Origin: Turnera subulata
Taxonomy: Eukaryota; Streptophyta; Magnoliopsida; Malpighiales; Passifloraceae
Assembly (NCBI GenBank): GCA_028386065.3
Contig: JAKUCV010000222.1
Coordinates: 46,578 to 110,577 of the forward strand
Direction of reading: 5' to 3'
DNA length: 64,000 bases
Shown here piece after piece: positions 1 through 8,879 of the stretch. The translations under genes were made by a program, and so were the position numbers. Within the stretch, counting starts at the first letter, position 1. The number at the start of each line of letters is the position of its first letter. The notes beneath the pieces are model-generated. The model searched no databases and was not told the origin of the DNA. It was given only the letters and a program-made list of their open reading frames with translations.

Positions 1-233
1 TTCAATTCCTTGTGATTCTAATCCCTTTGTTGCCTATTCCTTAATTGAGTCTAGGAGGTAAAGAATAGAATTGCTAAAACCCTTTGTTGTGTTTGTACTT
101 CTTTGTTGTCTAATCCGGTGCAGAGATTAGAAGGTGAAGGAGACTTACTCGGCGAGTTTGATTGAGATTGACGATCGGGACGAACAGATAGTTACGGAGG
201 TAGAACTAGTGGATTCTAGGGCTGTTGCCGTAT
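1..233. other. Unassigned sequence abutting a broken BAHD gene
   Basis: The BAHD homology of the next feature stops abruptly at about position 233, and the sequence to the left matches none of the other BAHD copies in this window. It may be the end of a further insertion that lies mostly outside the window. I see no coding region or repeat in it. Confidence 0.4.
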
Positions 234-1070
234 CAAGAGCGAAGGCCTAAAGCGGCCATGCCTAGCTTTAGACATTCTAATGAGACACATCCAAATGAAT
301 GCTGTCACAACCTCCACCCTTGTTGGTTTATATTTCAAAGATTTTGAGTCAGTAACACCAGTACAAGTGGCAATGGCTTTCAGATTGGATATAGCTGCTG
401 CACTAAACACTAACATCTTTATAGACAACTTGTCGTCAGGTGCACTGCTTTCCTGTGGAATAGATACATCTCTTGGTGGGAAGAAGGAACCCAGTTGGAA
501 ACTTGGTCGGAATTGCATGTCAGAAAATCCCACTCTGCTAAACTTTGCCCAAGTTTCAATGAAATTGAAACATGACAATCCATCCGCTACTCTATGTGAC
601 ACGCATACGCCAATAGCTAGCCCTCCACATTCAAACATGTTGAGCTGAACCATTACTAGAGGGGTTGCGTCAGATTCTACAGGATCAGGAACCAACATGT
701 GAAACCATTTAGACAGAAGCTGGCTCCTGTCTTGGCTGCTAAGAAGTTGAGACAGAGACAGACAATTGCTTACCTGAGCTTCTAAGTATTCTGCTCCTTG
801 GTCATTACACTCAACTGAGAGCTTGTCTTTGATGTATCTTCCTGCTAAAGGGTAATAGAGTGTTAAGGTTTCTGATAATGATTTTTGCAGCAACTCGCTT
901 TTCTCTAAAGTGTTTAGGCAGCGCTCCTCTTCAGTTGTTGGTAGATAAAAGAAAAGGCGAGGCATTGCATAGGCAAGTTGATCTAAATATGATATTTTCA
1001 AGCTTTGAAGGTGTTCTGGGGTCGGTGAAGAAGGGGTTATCAATTTTCTGGACAGAACTTGCACCTTCAT
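216..1070 (-). pseudogene. BAHD acyltransferase copy A, truncated after the N-terminal two thirds
   Basis: BAHD enzymes transfer acyl groups from acyl-CoA to alcohols or amines of plant secondary metabolites in the cytosol. This copy has an open frame of 284 residues from a good start (MKVQVLSRKLITPSSPTPEH), typical of vinorine-synthase-like BAHD proteins. The catalytic HxxxD motif is present as SHRVADG near residue 160. Full-length members are about 430-450 residues and end with a DFGWG-type motif; here homology stops after FRPSLL and a short unrelated tail (IRQQP) leads to a stop. The C-terminal half of the fold, including DFGWG, is therefore missing and activity is unlikely. It is the most downstream of a head-to-tail minus-strand series. 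A short transcript is possible, so calling it a pseudogene is inference. Confidence 0.82.
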
Positions 1071-1828
1071 GGTTTTAACTACTTAGTATTGTGCAAGAAA
1101 TGAGAGTAAAGAGAAAGGTTTTCGTTTCTGTTTTCTACTGAGCTAGTAACTAGTTGCAATCGGATAATTACTTATGTGCAGCGCCTCAGAATATTAAATT
1201 ATAATAATAGCACCGCCATCCAATATAAATGAATTGCGGAGGATGTGGATCTCTGCCTAAAGAGTGTGAATGAATCACATGCTCCTAGTTGAGTATGAAG
1301 TACTTAGAATATTAGAAATTTGAATGAATAGTTCAAGACTGCAGATTGAGATGTCAAAAAAGATGTGCTAGATGCTTATTGTCATTACTTTAGTACACAG
1401 ATTGATCCATCATACTCACAAGTACTGTCCTTTTAATCTACTAGCATCAAAAAAAAGTACTGTCCTTTTAATCTACTACATCTGTCTTTATTTTTTCTTT
1501 TCCAAAGTGAGATTATCTACTCTGTCTGTCTGTCCATGCATACTCAGAAGTATCCATCGCACGCAAATCCTTCTTTTCATCTACTCCTTCTGTCTTTTTT
1601 TTTTCTATTTATAGATAATATTGAATACTTTCGTGATTAAAATAAAGAAAGAAAGAAGATAACAATACAATTAAGAGCATGTTACAGCAGGATTAAGTTT
1701 TTTTTAGAAGAATGAAACACATATTAAAGACTTGCAGACCATGACCAAACCAGAAAGGAAAAGACAATTTATATATTTCTTTGGTAGAATTAATCCTGCT
1801 CACATGAACTTGAACCCCAAAAAGCATC
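1071..1828. other. Spacer between BAHD copies, with a 24-bp direct repeat
   Basis: This holds the upstream region of copy A and the 3' flank of copy B. A 24-bp sequence beginning AAGTACTGTCC occurs at 1420-1443 and again at 1455-1478. No coding sequence is supported. Confidence 0.5.
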
Positions 1829-2458
1829 TTAATCAGCCAAGAAGGGTATGATTTCCGGGTCTTGCTCAAAGAAATGCATGCTCCTTTCATCCAGGGTCAC
1901 CACAGCATCTACGCCATCCCCATCTTGTGTCCATCAGGAAAATAACATCCTCAGTTTTGGATTCATGGGAGCACTCACCCAATACGGCTTTCCCCAACCA
2001 TGATCTGCTTCATATATTGGGAACCTACACCAGCTAGAGGAAACATACCAGTCAACGTCAGGTGTATCCTTAGCCAGCAGCAGCTCCTCATTTGCTTTGT
2101 TCGCTAAAGAGATAATCTCATCAGCATTCGGTGCTTTTGCACAATTTTGATAGAGTGCTCCTTATTGCATCATGGATCTTTCCTGCCAGATCATGAAACT
2201 CCCTTTGTCCTCAGGCAAAAACCTTGCAACTGCTCGGATATTTATAGGAGTTGACAAGACAGAAGGCCTAAAGCGGGCACACCAAGCCGTAGCCATTCTA
2301 ATGAGACACATCCAAATGAATGCCATCGACACCTCCACCCTTGTCGGTTGATGTTTCAAGGATTCTGAGTCAGTAGTACCGGTACCAGTAGCTATGCCTT
2401 TTAGAGTTGATATAGCTGCTGCACTAAACACTAACCTCTTCATATATAGAGAACTTAT
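1829..2458 (-). pseudogene. BAHD acyltransferase copy B, C-terminal part
   Basis: This is the 3' half of a second BAHD copy whose upstream part lies beyond the copia element at 7683. Read on the minus strand it gives MKRLVFSAAAISTLKGIA, then PTRVEVSMAFIWMCLIRM, FRPSVLSTP and RAVARFLPEDKGSF. A frameshift ends the frame at 2162. Farther on, in another frame, are the conserved YEADHGWGK (DFGWG-type motif) and the C-terminus EIIPFLAD followed by a stop. Homology reaches exactly to the 5-bp target duplication of copia element 1. The frameshifts and the insertion make it a pseudogene. Confidence 0.82.
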
Positions 2459-2629
2459 TAATAGATAAGGATCTGTTTTGTAATCACTTAGTAGTAGTTA
2501 GCCTAGCAGTTAGCATCCTAATCAGTTAGTGTAGTTAGGACTCTTGTACATGTGTAACTCTTTTATGTTAGTGTAATACAAATACTCATCAGGATGACCA
2601 TGTTTGGCATCTTGGAATTCAATTGTTCA
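2459..2629 (+). repeat. 5' LTR of copia element 1
   Basis: It starts TAATAGATAAGG and ends TTGTTCA, so the termini are TA...CA rather than TG...CA. It lacks five nucleotides near its 3' end that the other LTR keeps. TSD CTTAT precedes it. Confidence 0.9.
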
Positions 2630-2641
2630 TGGTAGCGGAGT
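2630..2641 (+). other. Primer binding site of copia element 1
   Basis: TGGTAGCGGAG follows the LTR with no spacer. It resembles the usual initiator-tRNA-Met site TGGTATCAGAGC but differs at two positions. The same 11 nt follow the LTR of copia element 2. Confidence 0.7.
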
Positions 2642-2705
2642 AGGTTTTCGTTTTTACGTCTGAGCATTCCTTATCTCTTCTTCATCTCTTTTACCCTTCT
2701 GCACT

Positions 2706-5700
2706 ATGTCTTCTTCACCATCAATTGTTTCTGGTTCGTCCCCTTCCACCGTATCTGGTTCTTCTCCTTCTTCTTCTAGTGTCTCTGTCCCTGAGTCACA
2801 CACTCAATCAGTTCTCAGTGTCAGTAATATTCAGAATTATGTCCTTGCTAGACTAGATTTCAGCAATTTTCTAGTCGGGCAGAGTCTTCTCTCTGCTGTC
2901 TTTCAGTCTCATTGGTCCTCGACCATATTGATGGAACCTATGTGCCTCTTGATCCCTTTCTTGCTGGAGCCGAACCCACTGCACCTACCACCCCTAACCC
3001 GCTTTTTGCTTTATGGCACCAGGTGGATAGCACTCTTGTCACCTGGATATATGCCACAATTAGCCCAGACATCCTCAAACATATTGTTCGCCCTGGTTCT
3101 TCCCCTACGGCGCAAGAGGTTTGGTTGACAGTTGAACAGCTTTTCCACGATCATGTTCAAGCCCGGTATATGGGGTATCGTTCTGCATTTGCCAACTCCA
3201 AGAAGGGGTCTCAATCGATGGGAGATTATCTGCATTCCATTCGTAATATTGCAAATAACCTGGAATCCATTGGCCGAGGCTTGAGTGATGATGACATCGT
3301 CATGCAAATCCTTGTTGGTCTTCCTGATGAGTATGGTGATATTGTTACTCTTCTCACCTCCAAATCTCCTCTTCCCAGTTTTCTTGAGTTGCGTTCTATT
3401 TCGTTGGCCCAGGAAACCCGAAAAAATAAGCATTCATCTTCTTCTTCTTATGTTTCTTCTTCTGATTCCGCCCAAGCCTTGTTTGCTCAATCTCGCGGCC
3501 GTGGCGGCCGGGGAGGCTATGGTGGTGGAGGTGGCCGAGGTTACTACTCTCCTCGTCCATCCTCTTTTTTTGGAATCAAACAACTCCTGCTACAAAACCT
3601 TATGTTCCAAACACACCCCGTCCTCAATATTCCGACCCGCAACCATATTCGCCACAGTCTCACCACAATTCATCGACCCGTTCTTTCTCCTTTGCGTCTA
3701 CTCGTCCTCCACGTCCTTCTTCCGCATCTCTTTTAGGTCCTCCACCTCTTCAGTGTCAATTTTGTGATGAGTTTAATCATCATGCAAAGCAATGCCCCTA
3801 ACGGTCCTATGCCGGTCTCCATGAGCATCAACCGGCACCTCTCTGGTTTGCAGACACGGGTGCAACAAGTCATATGACTAACACCACAGCGACTCTGGAT
3901 TCTTATCAAGAGTATACCCGAACAGATTCTGTTCAAGTGGGTGATGGTGCGTGTTTGCCCATCATGCATGTTGGTACCAAAGTTTTTTAGATTGGTTCTT
4001 TTTCTTTTCGTTTGTTGACTGTTTTGGCTGTTCCCGGTCTCACCAAGAATCTTATTTCAGTTAAACGTTTTGCTTTTGACAATTCTTGCTCTATTAATTT
4101 TGATTCATTAGGTTTTTCTGTGAAGGGTCGATGTTTTCATCATCATCAGATATGATGCAATGATCTTGGCACTCTCTATTCTGTGTGTGTTTGGAAAATT
4201 GCTCCATCTTCTTCCATGGTGTTTGTTGCTTCTCGTCACCCTGGGTCATTGTGGCATAGACGTTTGTGTCACCCAGGAACTCCTGTTATGCATCAGTTTG
4301 CTCTTCAGTATTCACTTCTGTCTTCTCATTCTAATAAAGGGGATCTCTGTCATGCTTGTCAACTGGGAAAGCAAACATAGTTGCCTTATCCCAAGTCTTT
4401 AGAACCTTGTTTAGGAATGTTCCATGTACTTCATTATGATGTTTGGACTTCTCCAATAAAATCTTTGAGTGGTTTCAAATATTATGTTTTATTTCTTGAT
4501 GAATTTTGGGTTTTTGGGTTTTTTGGGCCCCCGTATTTAGTGGTTTGGCCAATTTGGTACCCCGACATTTTTTTTGGCCGGGCATATACCCCGAGATTAC
4601 ATGGGCAGGCCAAACGTATACCCCTGGTCAAGCACCTGCTGACGTGGAGGCTGCCTGGGTATTTGCGCGTGTTACTGTAGCAAAACGACGTCGTTTTAAG
4701 TGAGAAAACGACGTCGTTTCATGCCACGTCGGACACAGGTGGCTTAGTGGGGCCCACTTCACTCAAAGCCAATCCTCTAAAATGACGTCGTTTTGCTACA
4801 GTAACACGCGCAAATATCCGGGCAGCCTCCACGTCAGCAGGTGCCTGACCAGGGGTATACGTTTGGCCTGCCCATGCAATCTCGGGGTATATGCCCGGCC
4901 AAAAAAAATGTCGGGGTACCAAATTGGCCAAACCACTAAACATAGGGGCCCAAAAAACCCGAAAACCCATGAATTTTCAAAGTTTTGATGGGTATTTCCA
5001 TTACATTTTAAACATGAAGTTTTGGCAAAATTTAAACAACTACATGCCGAGATTCAGACACAGTTTAATACCACCATTCGTTTTCTTCAAAGTGATGGCA
5101 GTGGAGAGTTTTGTAACACATCCTTTGATGCCTATCTGCGTGATCATGGAATTCTTCAACGAATTTCATGTCCCTACAGTCATCCACAAAATGGGATGGC
5201 TGAGCAAAAGCATAGGTCTTTGCTCAATTCCATTCGATCCATTCTTTTTCAGGCCAGTTTGCCTTCTTTCTTTTGGGTCAAGCCCTCAATTATGTCAATT
5301 ACATACAAAACCATCTTCCCCACGTATCCTTAAACTGGCAGAGTCCTTTTCATGTTTTGCATGGTCACAGTCCTTCGTTCACTCAAGTTAAGGTATTCGG
5401 ATGTGCCTGTTATCCACTTGATATGAGTCCTGGCACGCATAAGCTTTCTTCACGCACCGATCTTCACATTTTTCTGGGTTTATCTTCATATCACAAAGGC
5501 TTTTGCTGTTATCAATGAAACAATATTTCCCTATCTTTCCTCTCACACTTCCACTCCATCTCAAACACCTTTAAGTTTTGACCCTACTGCAATCTTTCAC
5601 CTACCCGGCACATTGGTTCCATCCACGGTTCAGACTCCTAACTCGAGTATGGTCTCCCCTATTCCTTCTTCCACACAAACTCCTCCTTCTTTATCTCCAT

Positions 5701-7516
5701 TGCCGTCTGTACAAGCACATACACCCCAAGCCTTGCAACCGTTATTATCTTCTCCTAGTTCACCACATTCACATACATCTGACTCGGCAGAATCACTGAG
5801 TGACCCTTATTCCTCAGCTCCTTCGCTTGCACTCTCACCTACACCGACACCACCACCTCCTGCACCATCTCATCGAATGACAACCTGTCTTCGTGATGGA
5901 ATTAAAAAGCCAAATCCAAAGTATGCACTCACCATAACAACAGATACACCCGAACCAAAAACTTTTCACCAGGCGGCCAAAGAAGAAAACTGGTGCCATG
6001 CTATGGCGGATGAATACCAGGCTTTAATAAAAAATCACACATGGATATTGGTTCCTCCTCCATCTTCTAATATTAATAACGTTGGCTCACGATGGGTTTT
6101 TCGCAGGAAATACAATTCTGATGGCAGTCTTGCACGATACAAAGCACGCCTTGTGGCCCAGGGATACACTCAACGTGCAGGGGAGGATTATGACGAAACC
6201 TATAGTCTGGTGGTAAAGCCGGCAACCATTCGCACTGTTCTTTCTTTGGCCATCTCACGGCAATGGGATATCCGACAGTTTGATGTCAAGAATGCATTTT
6301 TGAATGGCTACTTGAAAGAAGAACTTTATATGAGACAGCCTCCAGGCTTCGAAGATGCAGAGAATCCCCATCATGTCTATAAGTTGCAGCGTGCTCTGTA
6401 TGGCTTAAAACAGGCCCCACGAGCCTGGTATTAGCATTTTGCATCCTTTTTGCTGGTGCATGGTTTTGTAGTCAGTCATTCTAATTCCTCCTTGTTTATT
6501 CTCCACTCTTCAAAGGGCACTGCTTTTTTCCTATTATATGTCGTTGAAATTATTGTCACAGCTTCCTCTTCGACACTCTTGTGTTCTCTGCTCACTCTTC
6601 TTAAACAGGAGTTCTCTATGACGGACCTTGGTATGTTGCACTATTTTTTGGGAATACAGGTGACACATACTCGCGATGGCCTTTTTCTCCATCAACAAAA
6701 GTATCTTGATAGCTTTTTGGCGCGGGCGAAGATGGTGATCTGAAACCGGTATCGACACCGATGTAGCCATGGTTGTCTTTGTCCATTCACCACGGGGTTC
6801 GATTACCACCAGATAAGCAGAAATTGTATCGCACTATAGTTGGTGCTTTACAGTACCTAACATTCATGCGACCGGACATCTCCTATGCAGTAAATTCGGT
6901 GTGCCAGTTTATGCATGCCCCCACCACAGAGCATTGGCAAGCAGTGAAACGTCTTCTTCGCTATTTGGTTGGCACTAGAACCTATGGTTTTCTACTTCGC
7001 CCAACCTCACTTCATTCTTTAGCCGCATATAGTGATGCGGATTGGGCAGGCTGCATAGATACAAGGAGGTCAACCGCAGGGTACTGTGTTTTCTTAGGTG
7101 GAAATCTTGTTTTGTGGTCAGCTAAAAAGCAGCCCATGGTGTCGCGCAGCAGTACCGAATCCGAGTATAGAGCCTTGGCCAGTGTTGTAGCTGATGTCTC
7201 CTGGATGTGCAATCTTCTCAAGGAACTTCGAGTACTACCGGTGCAACCTATCGTTGTTCATTGTGACAACCTCTCTGCCACTTTTCTTGCAAACAATCCC
7301 ACCCAACACGAACGGACAAAGCACTTAGAAATCGATTTGCACTTCATTCGTGAAAAGATTCAACAAGGGCATATTCAAGTTGTTCATGTGGACTCCTCCA
7401 ACCAGCTTGCAGACATTTTTACCAAATCCCTAAGCACCACTGCTTTTAACCCGTTACGTAGCAGTTTGAGTTTGTTTTGTAAAAACACCCTCCAATTGAG
7501 GGGGAGTAATAGATAA
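2706..7516 (+). pseudogene. Broken copia gag-pol of element 1
   Basis: Gag begins at MSSSPSIVSG and changes frame near 2905. It continues as a UBN2/gag-type domain (SMGDYLHSIRNIANNLE), a Gly/Arg-rich stretch and a CX2CX4HX4C zinc knuckle at 3751-3798. The protease active site reads FADTGATSHM near 3846. The integrase has its HHCC zinc region at about 4243-4377, then its core is split by an insertion and resumes at LHAEIQTQF and SDGSGEF. Reverse transcriptase keeps FDVKNAFLNG and [12 protein letters not shown], followed by a stop codon. The catalytic YVDD box is changed to YVVE, removing both aspartates. RNase H (6773-7516) is open, with YSDADWAGC, SSTESEYRA and HCDN. It cannot make a functional polyprotein. 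Confidence 0.9.
4508..4968. mobile_element. Long-TIR MULE-like element nested in copia 1 integrase
   Basis: A 461-bp insertion whose two arms, each about 200 bp, are near-perfect inverted repeats: both ends read GGGTTTT-GGGTTTTTTGGGCCCC when viewed outward-in. A 9-bp target duplication, ATGAATTTT, flanks it at 4499-4507 and 4969-4977. Nine-bp duplications with long TIRs are characteristic of Mutator-like elements. There is no transposase, so it is non-autonomous (MITE-sized). The arms contain repeated ACGACGTCGTTTT-type motifs near the centre. It splits the copia integrase right after the LFLDEF segment, so it is younger than the copia insertion. Confidence 0.88.
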
Positions 7517-7682
7517 GGATCAGTTCTGTAATCACTTAGTAGCAGTTAGCCTAGCTGTTAGCATTCTAATCAGTTAGTGTAGTTAGGACTCTTGTATATG
7601 TGTAACTCTTGTATGTTATTGTAATACAAATACTCATCAGGGTGACCATGTTTGGCATCCTGGAATTCAATCAACCTGTTCA
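7507..7682 (+). repeat. 3' LTR of copia element 1
   Basis: It starts TAATAGATAAGG after the polypurine tract and ends CCTGTTCA, followed by the target duplication CTTAT. It has the same TA...CA ends as the 5' LTR. Confidence 0.9.
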
Positions 7683-7800
7683 CTTATCATCTCCAGGTCC
7701 ATTACTTTTCTGGGGAAGATATACTTCTCTTGGTGGGAAGAAGGAAGCCAGTTCGAAACTTGGCCGACATTGTTCAATAGCAGGTCCAACTCTGCTTGAT
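7683..7800 (-). pseudogene. BAHD acyltransferase copy B, central part upstream of the copia insertion
   Basis: On the minus strand this aligns with the segment between the HxxxD and the FSAAAIS region of copies A and C (the FRPSFQLGSFFP-like part). It joins the sequence ending at 2458 once the copia element is removed. Homology is lost at about 7800, so the N-terminus with HxxxD is missing. Copy B is therefore both 5'-truncated and interrupted. Confidence 0.75.
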
Positions 7801-8226
7801 GTACGGGGAAAGTAATTTAGACGAACAAGACAACTTTTTTTTTGTTTGTATATTTTCGCATGTAAATCTCTAAGGATCTAATAATAGTTCTTTTTTGCAA
7901 CTTGGAACTAATAATAGTTTGCCTACTTATTCCTGCTCCTCTTTTTTTGATAAATCATTCACTTTTCATTAATGAAACTTTAGTACACACAACGAAAAGA
8001 GCCAAAACCTAGATAAAATAACAAAGTTACGTAGAAGGAGAAATTCTGAAACAAAAGAAATATAAATGAGAAGATGAAGCTCATCATAAGGAAACTACAC
8101 CACAGATAGACAGCAAAAGAGAATAACGATCATGGTTGTGGAAAGTTGAAATGCTAGAGCATGGAAGGCGCAGAAATCATCTTGATCACCTTCATACCAA
8201 CTGATAGATATCAAACAGTGAACATC
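7801..8226. other. Spacer between BAHD copies B and C
   Basis: AT-rich sequence with a T-tract near 7833. The right part is the presumed 3' flank of copy C. No gene or repeat recognised. Confidence 0.5.
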
Positions 8227-8623
8227 TTAACCCAAGAATGGTATGATTTTTGGATTTTGTTCAAAGATATGCATGCCACTTTCATCCAGGGTCACCAATG
8301 CCTCCACTCCATCCCCATCCAATGTGTCCACTAAGACAATAACATTCCTTAGTTTTTTATTCATCGGCATAGTCACCCAAGAAGGCTTTCCCCAACCATG
8401 ATCTGCTTCATATATTGGAAACCTACACCAGCTAGAGGAAATATAACAGTCAGTATCAGGTTCATCCCTACCCTTAAACAGCTCCTCATTTGCATTGTCC
8501 ACCAAAGAGACAATCTCATCAGTATTTGACGCTTTTCAAACATTTCCACAGTGCTTTTTATTACATGGTGTATCTTTCCTGCCAAATCCTGAAGCTCCAC
8601 ATTGCCCTCACTGTCTTGATCAT
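8227..8623 (-). pseudogene. BAHD acyltransferase copy C, C-terminal part
   Basis: The minus strand encodes a BAHD C-terminus: ISSSWCRFPIYEADHGWGK (DFGWG-type motif), then VIVLVDTLDGDGVEALVTLD and the end NPKIIPFLG before a stop. Upstream, in another frame, is VELQDLAGKIHHVIK, so at least one frameshift separates the two. Homology ends at 8623, where the LTR of copia element 2 begins; the rest of the gene continues beyond 13308. Confidence 0.85.
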
Positions 8624-8848
8624 TGTGGATCAGTATCTAGTTATAGTCAGTTAGTGTAACTGAAATACTTACCTGTGATAAGTTCAGTTAGTCATGATAG
8701 CCATAGGATCTCTTAGCTGTATGTGATAAACTTGTATGCTAAGCATATCACTAATTGTATACATCTCGTAACTGAGAATATGTTATATATTGATGCCTTG
8801 GCTGTACAGTTAAGTAAGCCAGTTTATATCTTTTGAGTCTGTTGTACA
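8624..8848 (+). repeat. 5' LTR of copia element 2
   Basis: Complete LTR with TG...CA ends. It holds an approximately 34-bp segment (near 8660-8695) flanked by CAGTTAGT repeats that is absent from the 3' LTR. Confidence 0.88.
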
Positions 8849-8861
8849 TGGTAGCGGAGCC
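8849..8861 (+). other. Primer binding site of copia element 2
   Basis: TGGTAGCGGAGCC directly follows the LTR. The first 11 nt are identical to the site of copia element 1. Confidence 0.7.
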
Positions 8862-8879
8862 ACTTCGCACAACTGCAAC

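Larger units (their letters stand above)
2459..7682 (+). mobile_element. Ty1/copia LTR retrotransposon 1, inserted in BAHD copy B
   Basis: The element has two LTRs (171 and 176 bp), a primer binding site directly after the 5' LTR, a gag-pol order typical of copia (gag, protease, integrase, reverse transcriptase, RNase H), and a polypurine tract (GAGGGGGAG) directly before the 3' LTR. The 5-bp target duplication CTTAT lies at 2454-2458 and 7683-7687; removing the element and one duplication restores BAHD homology. The LTRs differ at about 10 positions plus one 5-nt gap, roughly 6%, so the insertion is not recent. The coding region is broken by stops, frameshifts and a nested MULE-like element, so it is non-autonomous. 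It is antisense to the host BAHD gene. Confidence 0.95.

Noticed and set aside
4891..5391. Long plus-strand frame across the MULE-like element end and the integrase
   Set aside because: It joins the element arm to an out-of-frame reading of the integrase; the real integrase frame is at 5022-5333.
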